Below, piece by piece: positions 42,978 through 51,527 of a stretch of 64,000 nt of DNA. The DNA is from Gluconobacter roseus NBRC 3990 (GTDB taxonomy: Bacteria; Pseudomonadota; Alphaproteobacteria; Acetobacterales; Acetobacteraceae). The stretch is from positions 310,001 through 374,000 of the forward strand of contig NZ_BJLY01000001.1 in NCBI RefSeq assembly GCF_006538885.1. The letters run 5' to 3'. Under the pieces are notes generated by a model. It saw only the letters and a list, made by a program, of their open reading frames with translations, ran no database searches and was not told where the DNA came from. The number at the start of each line of letters is the position of its first letter. The stretch's first letter is position 1. Both the position numbers and the translations under genes were made by a program.

Positions 42978-44552
42978 CTATAATTTTCTAATTTTTGTCC
43001 ATAAATTTTCAGCCAGGCACTTCAATCCTTTAGAATATTCAGGATAAGTATCAGTGTTATTTTTATCATTTCCTAGTCTGGGTAGGTTTTCCAACAAATA
43101 TAGAAAATAATTTTCGTTGGATTTATAATCTATTAATGAAAATTCCTCCCAGCCCATTTTGTTCTTTCGATCGCATGATAGTATTCGTCTGCTTTTGGAG
43201 TCTTTTATAGACATATACAGATCACTATCTATATCTCTAAATGAATATTTGTTATTCGATAAGTCTTTGATGGCGCTGAAGAATTTACCTCCATATATAA
43301 AGCTTTTATTATTTTCGTGACAAAAAAATGCTATATCACCATATAAAAAAACTATAATTTTTTCTTTGCCTTCAATATTAAATTCGATTTCTTTCCCAGT
43401 TTCCGAAAAAAAAGCTATTTCTCCAAGAAAATTTTCCAAGAGAAATGGTCCATTTTTCTTGTTATCATAAAAATATTTGTTTTTATTCCTTTCGTAGCTT
43501 ACTACATCTTCCATAATATTATTTTTATACGCAATTAGTGTGGCTTCTAATCTGTCTAAGGAAACTACCTTTGTACATACATAGAATTCAGGGTCGTTTT
43601 CTGTGTTGATATTTGGAGTATCTACATATATTATTTTAGAATTTGATGAACTATCAAATAGAGAAAACGATCTATTTATATTCTTTTCTAAAGAAAAACA
43701 TAATCCCTCTGAATTTTTTGAAAATGCGCTATTGTGGAACGCTGAACTAAGAAAACCATATACACGGGCACGCCTAAAAATAGCTATCTGTTCATATACG
43801 GTCATTTCTTCAGGGTATAAAATTTCAATGCCATTTCTTATCATTATCTCTTCTATTTCAGATTCATTGACAATTTTTCTTGTCCCATGTCGTAATTTTT
43901 TTCTAGATAAGTAATATTCCCCATTAAATTTATAAGAAGGAATTAATTTTTCTACCTTTTCTCCAATACTATTAAAAAATAAAGAAAGTTTCTCGTGATA
44001 GTATGCTCTATCCATAATGAGGGAGTAGGGCACACATAAATTTTCTACTAAGGTTGTATATTTAAATATATGAATATCTTCTAATGATATATCCATAATA
44101 CTTAAAAATTGTCGAAACCAATCAGTGGAAAAAATTTCAGATTCGGTGCAGTCGTTTATATTTATTCCTAATTTATATCCAAGTTTTTTATATTCACCGT
44201 AAGCCCACCATCTTGGTAAAACGTCCATTATGAAATGTCCATAATGGCCTACGATGCATCCACCCCAATAAATGTTTTTTGTTTTCGCTGGGCAAAAGTT
44301 AATATTCACATCTGATGCATAAGAAGGATTAACATGACCCAGATGTTTTTCTTTGCCATTTATAAGGGCAGCAGAAAGAATTGCATTTCCATATATATCA
44401 AAAACCCCGGATTGTGGGGAATGGTTTATTGTTGGAATAATTATTGCTGATCCATATTGTATTATTTCTGGATATTTGGATATTATATCTTCTGTTATGT
44501 TGTGAGAATTGCAATAACCAAGTAAATCTACATTAATATTTTTCTCTATCAT
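42978..44552 (-). CDS. Glycosyltransferase family 61-like protein (AT-rich, probably acquired)
   Basis: A 524-residue protein. The GT61 (DUF563) signature is clear near residue 100: GGCIVGHYGHFIMDVLPRWW, followed later by YYLSRKKLRHGTRKIVNESE, ILYPEEMTVYEQIAIFRRAR and GFLSSAFHNSAFSKN. The last 200 residues are variable. Codon use is strikingly AT-rich (many AAT, ATA, TTT, AAA), unlike all neighbours, so it was probably acquired by transfer. It lies between insertion-sequence remnants inside a polysaccharide locus, so it likely adds a sugar to a surface glycan. No signal peptide is evident. The start ATG 44552 has AGGAAG-type sequence upstream. Confidence 0.85.
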   Translation of the reverse strand: MIEKNINVDLLGYCNSHNITEDIISKYPEIIQYGSAIIIPTINHSPQSGVFDIYGNAILSAALINGKEKHLGHVNPSYASDVNINFCPAKTKNIYWGGCIVGHYGHFIMDVLPRWWAYGEYKKLGYKLGININDCTESEIFSTDWFRQFLSIMDISLEDIHIFKYTTLVENLCVPYSLIMDRAYYHEKLSLFFNSIGEKVEKLIPSYKFNGEYYLSRKKLRHGTRKIVNESEIEEIMIRNGIEILYPEEMTVYEQIAIFRRARVYGFLSSAFHNSAFSKNSEGLCFSLEKNINRSFSLFDSSSNSKIIYVDTPNINTENDPEFYVCTKVVSLDRLEATLIAYKNNIMEDVVSYERNKNKYFYDNKKNGPFLLENFLGEIAFFSETGKEIEFNIEGKEKIIVFLYGDIAFFCHENNKSFIYGGKFFSAIKDLSNNKYSFRDIDSDLYMSIKDSKSRRILSCDRKNKMGWEEFSLIDYKSNENYFLYLLENLPRLGNDKNNTDTYPEYSKGLKCLAENLWTKIRKL

Positions 44553-44749
44553 CTTATCTTCCTTTACAATAAGGGCAATTACGTATTGGTTTTAAGTATC
44601 ATTTTCGTTTTATGTTGTATATTTGATTCCTATCATGGAGTATCATTATAAATTCCTTCTGTAGTTTTAGCCCTAATCGAGATCAAAATGCCGTGCTGTC
44701 ATTGTATCTCGCTTTATAAAGATAGTTAAGTTTTTACCTTTTCAATAAG
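44553..44749. other. AT-rich intergenic stretch upstream of the GT61 gene
   Basis: About 200 bases, AT-rich, with no supportable coding frame. It should hold the promoter for the leftward GT61 gene; many AT hexamers could serve as -10 boxes and none stands out. Confidence 0.5.
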
Positions 44750-44898
44750 CTAGATCACCTTGGCAAAAGACCTGATCCGGAGCCTTACGGCGGCGAGATT
44801 GAGAAAGTTCAAGAAAGACAGGGCGCCTTTGTCATAACGGGTGGGGATGCGGCGCATCTGCTTGAAGTGGTTAAGTATCTGTTCGTCATCGACCAGAC
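44750..44898 (-). pseudogene. 3' fragment of an IS5-family transposase
   Basis: Reading leftward, the sequence spells FKQMRRIPTRYDKGALSFLN, then NLAAVRLRIRSFAKVI and TAG at 44752-44750. RRIxTRYDKxxxxFL is the typical C-terminus of IS5-group transposases. The 5' part is missing: just upstream (44911) begins another IS5-like element, which probably interrupted it. Confidence 0.7.
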
Positions 44899-44910
44899 CC
44901 AGATACCCTA

Positions 44911-45748
44911 GGCTCAGGACTCTTAGTCAGAACATGACGGTTGCGGCGAGGCAGATTGCCGAGAAGAATGAAGAAGACTGTTGGGCATCTGTCATAGCGT
45001 GTTGCGACCCGTCTCCAGTCCTTGAGTCTCCCGAACATGATCTCGATACGGTTGCGTCTTTTGTATTTCCGCTTGTCGTATTTTATGGGTTTCCCTCGGG
45101 ATTTCCGGCCCGGAATACAGGATGTGATCCCTTTTTCCTCCAAGGCCTCCCTGAACCAGTCAGCATCATAGCCCCGGTCTGCCAGCATTCATTCGGCTGA
45201 GGGGAGACCCTTTAGAAGGGCAGCCGCACCGGTGTAATTACTGATCTGGCCTGCTGTCATGAAGAAGTCGAACGGACGTCCGCTCCGGTGGGTGACGACA
45301 TGCAGCTTCGTATTCATCGCGCCTTCGGTGCGCCCGATCAGACGGCCTGGAGCCCCTTTTTTAACCGCAGGCTCGAAGCTGTGCGATGTTCCTTGAGAGA
45401 GGCCACATCAATCATGATCGTCTGAGGCTCTACCGTGCCGGTAGCCAGTCCATCCATCATGTGGATGAATATCCTCAGAGCACTCCAGCGCTTCCAGCGG
45501 TTGTAGAGCGTCTTGTGTGGACCGTATTTGCAGGGTGCATCACGCCAGCGCAGACCATTTTTTGTTCACGAAAATGATCCCACTCAACACACGACAATCA
45601 TCAACGCGAGGTTTGCCATGGCTCTTCGGGATAAAAGGGCTGCAGATGATCCATCTGCTCGTCCGTCAGCCAGTGCAGCTCACTCATCTTCAGTCTCCTC
45701 AAGGAGCCTGAATCACATCCGACCGCCTATATCAATGGGGCCTGAGCC
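44911..45748 (-). mobile_element. IS5-family (IS427-like) insertion sequence, decayed
   Basis: An element of 838 bp with short inverted ends: GGCTCAGGAC from 44911, and GGCTCAGGCC as the reverse complement of the right end at 45748. It is flanked by TA on both sides (44909-44910 and 45749-45750), as expected for this group. It carries one transposase gene on the minus strand, disrupted by frameshifts and a nonsense codon. It probably inserted into an older IS5-type element, whose 3' end survives to its left. Confidence 0.75.
44927..45687 (-). pseudogene. IS5-family transposase, disrupted
   Basis: The gene starts MSELHWLTDEQMDHLQPF at 45687. Pieces in different frames continue: KNGLRWRDAPCKYGPHKTLY, RWSALRIFIHMMDGLA, TIMIDVASLKEHRTA, GRTEGAMNTKLHVVTHRSGR, GAAALLKGLPSAE, then TGA where the family has Trp, then MLADRGYDADWFREALEEKG and KRRNRIEIMFGRLKDWRR, ending AICLAATVMF. 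At least three frame changes and one nonsense codon show it cannot make a full transposase from one frame. The homologous DDE motifs (IDVASLK region, GYDADWF, RIEIMFGRLK) are otherwise recognisable. Confidence 0.85.
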
Positions 45749-45750
45749 TA

Positions 45751-46222
45751 GCTAGACGAACCCAACATTTTGGGCTCAAGAGTAAGAAGGAACTCGATTA
45801 TCACCCGTCCCTGATGCGTTGGATTGACATGTATCCGCAGGTCCTTGCAAAGACCAACGTTGAATTACGTTCGCCCCAACCTGTAAAGACCTTATGTCAA
45901 CAGTACCTAATAGATCTTTTGCTAACGTAACCAAGAAATGCTCGACAGAGCAGATTTCAAAATTTGCAATTTGTATCAAAAGCGCTGATGGAAAGGCAAT
46001 GGCATCTTATAGGAGACCAGTGGAATCTTAGTGTCATGTTTCCCCGTTGCATGAAAGGGGGGTTTTCATTTGATGAAGAGCATAAAGTGCCTTTTACGGC
46101 AGTTGAGAAATATCGTCGGCTGCGAGAGGTGCGGCGTGTTGTGAGGCGGGTGCGGCTTACACGGGAGCACAAGTCTGGACTCTGTTAGGGATAGGTGATC
46201 GAAGGAAATTTTCGTGGTCTCT
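45751..46222 (+). pseudogene. Unrecognised coding remnant right of the IS5-like element
   Basis: One plus-strand frame runs from the IS edge to TAG at 46186-46188, with a single stop TAA at 45928-45930. Before it: FGLKSKKELDYHPSLMRWID and YPQVLAKTNVELRSPQP. After it: LQFVSKALMERQWHLIGDQW and NLSVMFPRCMKGGFSF, then a basic tail EKYRRLREVRRVVRRVRL. The middle part distantly recalls the region around the conserved RW..D..WN of family 8 glycosyltransferases, which would suit the locus, but this is a guess. It may be a gene truncated by the insertion. No other gene is supported in this stretch. Confidence 0.35.
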
Positions 46223-47914
46223 TTATTCGTCTATTCCGGGATATGACGCTAGATTGACCAGAGGAGCAGGGCGACCCATCAGAAAGCCTTGGGCTGTGCT
46301 ACAGGATGTATGGCGCAGCATGTCGAGTTGTGCAGTCGTTTCAACGCCTTCGGCCACGACTTCCATCGACAGGGCATGACCCAGTGTCATGATGGCGCTG
46401 ACAATGCTTTCGGCCTGGGGATCATTCAGCATGTCCCGTATGAAAGACCGGTCGATCTTGATCCGGTCGAACGGGAAGCTTCGTAGGTAATTGAGGCTTG
46501 AGAAGCCAATCCCGAAATCATCCATGACGATCTTTACGCCCAGGGTACGGATCTTGCTCATGGTGTCCAGATTGCGCTGGACAGCTTCCAGGAAAATGCT
46601 TTCGGTCAATTCGAGTTCGAGCCGGTCCGCAGCCAGACCTGTCTGAAACAGGGTCTGGATTACAGCGGCGTACATGTCATCATGCAGGAACTGGACGGCA
46701 GAAATATTGACGGCGATCCTGATATGGGCGGGTAGTCTGCTTGCCTGAGCGCATGCTTCAAGCGGAACCCAACGGCCGATCGGAACGATGAGGCCGCTCT
46801 CTTCTGCAATGGGGATGAACTCGTTTGGGGAGATCACGCCTTTCACGGGGTGCTGCCAGCGCAGAAGAGCTTCAACGCATTCGACTGTATTGGTTTTGAG
46901 GCAGATGAGCGGCTGAAACTCCAGAAAGAACTGGTTCGTCTCGAGTGCGTGTTGCAGGTCATGCTCCAGTTCGGAGCGATGCTGGATGTCTGCCTGCATG
47001 ACCGGGTTGAATCTTACCCAGTCCGGTGACTGGAGACGGCGAGCCTCGTTCAGGGCCAGTTCGGCGTAATGACATGCCGTTTCGAAGCGATAGGTATCAA
47101 ACGGAATGACACAGCAGCCGATACTGGCGGTCAGATGAATCCTGTGCCCCGCAACTGAAAGCGTTGTGTGAAAAACGTCACGGATGATCTGGGCCCAGCG
47201 GGTCGCCTGAGCCGGATGCTCATAGGGAAAAGGGCAGAAGATGGCGAATTCATCCCCAGCCGGGCGCGCGATGATGCAGTCCTCGGTCAGAAATGTTTTC
47301 AGGCGCTGTCCGACCTCGGTCAGGACACGGTTGGCGACCTGGGTGCCGTAACGCTCGTTGATGGTACGAAAACGGTTGATGTTGGCGTGCAAGAGAATGC
47401 CTGCAGGCTGCTGGGTTGTCCCGTTTCCGAAAAAGGCTGCAAGACTTTTCTGGAACTTGTCCTTTCCGTACAGTCCTGTCGCAGTGTCCGGAGCAGAAGT
47501 ATCGAAGGCGATGGACATGGAATGGGGGAACATGATCGCCAGGGCCAGACAGTCCCGGTCCCGACGGCGCAGGGGCGTCAGTCTGAACTGGACATGCAGG
47601 ACCTGTCCTTCCAGTGTTCGGAACATGCCGGGACGATAACTGTTGTCTGGCGGGGCCTTGAGCGCACCGGACAGAATGTCGCGCAGGGTAGGAAAATTTT
47701 GCAGATCGGTTCCGACGCAGGAAAGGAGCGGCCTGTTGGCTTCGATAATCCGGCCCTGATACAGAATGGCCAGTCCTTCGCTGGCGGCATCGGCGAGATG
47801 ATGGATGGGAAAGAGGGCCATGACGTTTTTCCCGAGCGCAGGCTCTGGAGGGTGGCCATCCGTACATTGTCGGCCTCCTTCCCCGCTGCTTTCTCTAGGA
47901 ATATTCACGATCAT
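46223..47914 (-). CDS. PAS-GGDEF-EAL protein, probable c-di-GMP phosphodiesterase
   Basis: A 563-residue cytoplasmic protein. A PAS-like segment (about 35-140, GLAILYQGRIIEANRPLLSC) precedes a GGDEF domain (about 150-300) whose signature reads RPAGDEFAIF, so the first Gly is Ala. An EAL domain (about 310-555) follows with all main catalytic parts: VECVEALLRW, AVNISAVQFL, LELELTESIF, VMDDFGIGFSSLNYL, KIDRSFI and VVAEGVET. The EAL site looks complete, so it should hydrolyse c-di-GMP; the GGDEF part may bind GTP as a regulator or keep some cyclase activity. ATG 47914 has AGGGA upstream. It is divergent from a glycosyltransferase gene, suggesting control of polysaccharide or motility. Confidence 0.9.
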   Translation of the reverse strand: MIVNIPRESSGEGGRQCTDGHPPEPALGKNVMALFPIHHLADAASEGLAILYQGRIIEANRPLLSCVGTDLQNFPTLRDILSGALKAPPDNSYRPGMFRTLEGQVLHVQFRLTPLRRRDRDCLALAIMFPHSMSIAFDTSAPDTATGLYGKDKFQKSLAAFFGNGTTQQPAGILLHANINRFRTINERYGTQVANRVLTEVGQRLKTFLTEDCIIARPAGDEFAIFCPFPYEHPAQATRWAQIIRDVFHTTLSVAGHRIHLTASIGCCVIPFDTYRFETACHYAELALNEARRLQSPDWVRFNPVMQADIQHRSELEHDLQHALETNQFFLEFQPLICLKTNTVECVEALLRWQHPVKGVISPNEFIPIAEESGLIVPIGRWVPLEACAQASRLPAHIRIAVNISAVQFLHDDMYAAVIQTLFQTGLAADRLELELTESIFLEAVQRNLDTMSKIRTLGVKIVMDDFGIGFSSLNYLRSFPFDRIKIDRSFIRDMLNDPQAESIVSAIMTLGHALSMEVVAEGVETTAQLDMLRHTSCSTAQGFLMGRPAPLVNLASYPGIDE

Positions 47915-48032
47915 TTCCGTCCCTTTGTCCTCCAGGAAGATGACCCGGTTTCTGTTAAGAAACTGGAAATGTCAGACAGTCAGGAAACACTCTAACTGAA
48001 ACAAAATGTTTCAATTAAGAGAACGAGATACA

Positions 48033-49121
48033 ATGAGTTACAAAGTGCTGACCATTTTACCGCCTCGTGAGCGGTATGAAGCGGGACGGGCAGGGGCGAT
48101 TTCCCTGCTTGTCAGCCGGATTGCGGGCATTTCGGACGTCGTGGCTGGCCTGGGACAGATCAGGATGCCTTTACCGGGTGGTCAGTATTTTCCGTTAATC
48201 CTGCCTCGTGTTCCCCTGCCGTCAGGGTGGCGTCTGCGTCTGGCATGTATGTCAATGGTGCGCTCCTGCCAGCCGGCTTTGACGGAAATTCACAACCGGC
48301 CTGATCTGGCGCGTTTTCTGGCGCGATTCGGGCCTGTCAGGCTGGTTTTGCACAATGATCCCTGCACGATGCGCGGCGCGCGCTCGGTACGGCAGCGGGA
48401 GGAACTAGCGCGGCATGTTCTGGTCTGTGGTGTTTCAGAGTGGGTCATCCAGCGTTTTCGTGAGAACTGCGGTTCGATCCGGACTGAAATGCAGCCCAAC
48501 TGTATCGATCTGTCTGCCTTGCCATACAGTCCTTTTGCCCAGAGGCAGAAGACGATCCTGTTTGCAGGCCGGGTCGTCGCGGACAAGGGCGTGGATGCGT
48601 TTGTAAGGGCCTGGGGGGCAGTCCGTGCGGCTCATCCGGAGTGGCGGGCCATTATTATGGGAGCAGACCGTTTTGGGCCTGAGTCGCCAGAAACGCCTTA
48701 TCTGGAAAAGCTGCGGCCTCTTGCTGCGACCGCAGGGGTCATGATGACGGGATATGTGCCTCATGACGGGGTGCTGAAAGCCATGGCCGAGGCTGCCATC
48801 GTTATGGTGCCCAGTCGCTGGCAGGAACCGTTCGGTATGACGGCACTGGAAGCCATGGGATGTGGTGCGGCGGTCGTGGCGTCGCCTAAGGGAGCATTGC
48901 CGGATCTGGTTGGGGATGCGGCGCTCTTGGCGGACCCTGATGAGCCGGGTGCGCTGGAGCAGGCTTTGAGCCGTCTGATGGATGACGATCATCTGAGAGA
49001 ACAGCTGGGAATAAAAGGCCGGGAGCGGGCTGCCCTGTTTGATGTCGGGGCAGCCCGGACGCGACTTGGGGAATTGCGGCGGGAGGCAATTGCGTTTGCT
49101 CACCGCGCGCCGCAGCCCTGA
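48033..49121 (+). CDS. Glycosyltransferase family 4 enzyme
   Basis: A 362-residue GT-B enzyme from ATG 48033 (MSYKVLTILPPRERYEAGRA). N-terminal acceptor part: AGAISLLVSRIA and LVLHNDPCTMRGARSVRQRE. Donor part: KTILFAGRVVADKGVDAFVR, GYVPHDGVLKAMAEAAIVMV, and the E-x7-E motif in EPFGMTALEAMGCGAAVVAS. This layout is of the WaaG/RfaB-like GT4 branch, so lipopolysaccharide core or capsule synthesis is likely. The in-frame ATG at 48006 is a possible alternative start. It converges on the AKR gene with a 5-base gap. Confidence 0.9.
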   Translation: MSYKVLTILPPRERYEAGRAGAISLLVSRIAGISDVVAGLGQIRMPLPGGQYFPLILPRVPLPSGWRLRLACMSMVRSCQPALTEIHNRPDLARFLARFGPVRLVLHNDPCTMRGARSVRQREELARHVLVCGVSEWVIQRFRENCGSIRTEMQPNCIDLSALPYSPFAQRQKTILFAGRVVADKGVDAFVRAWGAVRAAHPEWRAIIMGADRFGPESPETPYLEKLRPLAATAGVMMTGYVPHDGVLKAMAEAAIVMVPSRWQEPFGMTALEAMGCGAAVVASPKGALPDLVGDAALLADPDEPGALEQALSRLMDDDHLREQLGIKGRERAALFDVGAARTRLGELRREAIAFAHRAPQP

Positions 49122-49126
49122 TGGCT

Positions 49127-50125
49127 TCAGTCCCGGGCGGGAGGGGCCATGAAGGTGGGGTCGATGGGGTTCGGGACGTGACGGGCCAGGATTTCGTCAA
49201 CGGCCTTCTTTTCCTCATCGGTCAGGGACCAGCCGAACACATCCTTTACGCCTGAGACCTGCTCTGGCTTGCGGGCACCCCACAGGGCGATGACAGGGCC
49301 CTGATCCAGAACCCAGCGAACGGCAAAGGCCATGACGGACTTGCCGCGCTTCTGGGCCAGCTTTTCGAAGTCCTCGACAGCAGCGAGGTATCTCTCGAAA
49401 TTCGGCTTCTGGAACTTCGGATCGTTCGAGCGCAGGTCGTCTTTCGGGAAGGTTGTGTCGCGGTTCATCTTGCCCGTCAGCAGGCCGCGGCACAGCGAGC
49501 CATAGGCGAGAATGACGGCGTTGTGCTTCTCGGCGTAGGGCAGGATGTCCTTTTCGATGGTGCGTTCGAAAAGATTCAGCGGCGGCTGGATCGTGGCGAG
49601 GGGAGCGACTTCGCGGAAAATGTCCATCTGCTCAGGCGAGAAGTTGCTCACGCCGAGGGCGCGGATCTTGCCTTCCTGATGGAGTTTCTGGAGTTCGCGG
49701 GCGCTCTCGTCGATCGGGGTTTTGTCGTCGGGCCAATGGATCTGCTCGAGATCGATTGTCTCAACGCGCAGACGGCGAAGCGAATCCTCGACTTCCTTGC
49801 GGATGCGGGCCGGGCGGGAATCCCGGAAAACTTTCATGTTCTTTTCGTCTTCGCCGACCCAGTGCAGCCCGAGTTTCGTGGCGACATGCGCCTTGTTGGG
49901 CTTCTCTGCGAGCGCCCGACCAACGATTTCCTCGGAATGGCCGAAGCCGTAAACCGGGGCGGTGTCGATCAGGTTGATGCCTTCATCAATGGCGGCGTGG
50001 ATGGTGCGGACGCCATTGTCATCATCGGGGCCGCCCCACATCCAGCCGCCAATGGCCCATGTGCCGAGTGCAACACGGGAAAGGGAGGTGTCGATGCCGG
50101 GGATGCGGATGGTGTCGGAAGCCAT
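49127..50125 (-). CDS. Aldo/keto reductase of the AKR11B type
   Basis: A 332-residue reductase starting MASDTIRIPGIDTSLSRVAL. The catalytic residues are visible: Asp and Tyr in NLIDTAPVYGFGHSEE, Lys in VATKLGLHWV and His in LEQIHWPDDK. The C-terminal cofactor-binding part is VIALWGARKPEQVSGVKDVF. As I recall it, the sequence is very close to the structurally characterised Gluconobacter oxydans AKR11B4, an NADPH-dependent glycerol dehydrogenase/glyceraldehyde reductase. That comparison is from memory. A much longer frame (to 51481) is an antisense artefact of the next gene. Confidence 0.93.
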   Translation of the reverse strand: MASDTIRIPGIDTSLSRVALGTWAIGGWMWGGPDDDNGVRTIHAAIDEGINLIDTAPVYGFGHSEEIVGRALAEKPNKAHVATKLGLHWVGEDEKNMKVFRDSRPARIRKEVEDSLRRLRVETIDLEQIHWPDDKTPIDESARELQKLHQEGKIRALGVSNFSPEQMDIFREVAPLATIQPPLNLFERTIEKDILPYAEKHNAVILAYGSLCRGLLTGKMNRDTTFPKDDLRSNDPKFQKPNFERYLAAVEDFEKLAQKRGKSVMAFAVRWVLDQGPVIALWGARKPEQVSGVKDVFGWSLTDEEKKAVDEILARHVPNPIDPTFMAPPARD

Positions 50126-50215
50126 GAGTGTCTCCACTTGAAATGGACAGTAACGAAAAAGCGTATCGCGCTGGAAGTGGTTGCATGAAATCGTGAAACC
50201 TTCCATCCACGCCAG

Positions 50216-51508
50216 ATGCGTTTCTCTCCTTCCGTCCTGACCCGGATCGGCCGCTGGGCTGCCGTGGTCCTGCCTCTGGCCCTGACGCATGTGCGTGTGG
50301 CAGGTGAGGCCGATCTTGATCTTCTGGCCGTTTTGCTTCTGCTGCATTCGGGCCTGACCGGGCGGCGTCAGGGCGGATGGGACTGGTTCCGGGAGCCTTG
50401 GGTCGTAGCCACGTTCTGCTGGTGGGGCTGGCAGGTTCTGTGCACGCTGTGGGTGGCGCCAGGGCATGGGGCGCTGACGCAGTCTTTGCTGGCGATCCGT
50501 TTTCCACTCGCAGCCGCCGCTTTGGGCTGCTGGGTGCTGAAGGATGCGGTCTGGCGCCGGCGTGTGCTGTGGCTGACCTGTGCGTGCGGGATTTATATCG
50601 CGTTGCAGATGCTGATCCAAGCGGTATTCGGGCGCAATCTGTTCGGGATTCCGCGCTTTCATGATGGAACGCTGACGGGGCCGTATGCGCATCCGCGGGC
50701 TGCAGCACCTCTGTCCCGGCTGATTTTGCCGCTGCTGATGGTCGGATGTGCTGCGGCCGAAGGGGCTCGCAGCCGTCTGGTGCGGACACTGGGGCTGTGC
50801 ATGGCCACGGTTCTGGCAGTTGGAATTATGGTTCTGGCCGGGCAGCGGATGCCGCTTGCACTGTCCCTGCTGGGGATCGGGGTGTGTGCGCTGCTCTATC
50901 GGCCAATGCGTCCGGCAGCACTGGCGGCGGCGGCGATGCTGCCGGTTCTGGTGCTGGTGGCGCGGGTGTTCTCGCCGGGCAGCTTCTTCCATCTCGTAAC
51001 GCTGGCGCGGCAGCAGCTGACGCATTTTGGCCAATCGCCCTACGGGGAAATCTACACCCATGCGGTCGTGATGGCACAAGCGCATCCCTGGATCGGACAG
51101 GGGTATGACGCTTACCGACATTTCTGTTCGGATCCGGCCACGTTCCATGGGCTGGCGTGGCTGTCCAACGCCGTGCCGGAGAAGGGATGGCTGGATCTGT
51201 GTGTGCAGCATCCGCACAACCATTACCTTCAGGCGCTGGTCAATGCCGGGGTGCCGGGGCTTATCCTGTTCATATTGATGATCGCGACCTGGCTGAAGGC
51301 GATCTGGCCGGGGCGGAATGGTGCGGCCATTTCGATCGGCCTGTTTGCGGCGGTGTTTATCCAGGAATGGCCGATCGCGTCGTCGTCGGACTTCTTGAAC
51401 CTGCCCCTGAGCGGCTGGGGCTTCCTGCTTCTGGGGCTGGCGCTGGCCTATCGGACATTCCGGGATGGGGACGGGTTTCAAGCGGGCAAGGACCGGCCTA
51501 TATCGTAA
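50216..51508 (+). CDS. O-antigen ligase/polymerase-like membrane protein
   Basis: A 430-residue protein with about ten hydrophobic segments and a large periplasmic loop near residues 255-335. It has the Wzy_C/WaaL-type pattern: the loop includes FGQSPYGEIYTHAVVMAQAH, PWIGQGYDAYRHF and HPHNHYLQALVNAGVPGLIL, whose H-x-x-N-x-x-L motif is typical of O-antigen ligases. It likely joins or polymerises a surface glycan on a lipid carrier. It lies 90 bases from the AKR gene start (divergent) and 19 bases before the COG0523 GTPase gene. Confidence 0.85.
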   Translation: MRFSPSVLTRIGRWAAVVLPLALTHVRVAGEADLDLLAVLLLLHSGLTGRRQGGWDWFREPWVVATFCWWGWQVLCTLWVAPGHGALTQSLLAIRFPLAAAALGCWVLKDAVWRRRVLWLTCACGIYIALQMLIQAVFGRNLFGIPRFHDGTLTGPYAHPRAAAPLSRLILPLLMVGCAAAEGARSRLVRTLGLCMATVLAVGIMVLAGQRMPLALSLLGIGVCALLYRPMRPAALAAAAMLPVLVLVARVFSPGSFFHLVTLARQQLTHFGQSPYGEIYTHAVVMAQAHPWIGQGYDAYRHFCSDPATFHGLAWLSNAVPEKGWLDLCVQHPHNHYLQALVNAGVPGLILFILMIATWLKAIWPGRNGAAISIGLFAAVFIQEWPIASSSDFLNLPLSGWGFLLLGLALAYRTFRDGDGFQAGKDRPIS

Positions 51509-51527
51509 GGCAGATTACGGAGGCCTT

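Noticed and set aside
50130-51481. N-terminal extension of the AKR11B-type gene to 784 residues
   Set aside because: The extension is antisense to the O-antigen-ligase-like gene and is Gln/Arg/Pro-rich nonsense; the AKR starts at 50125.
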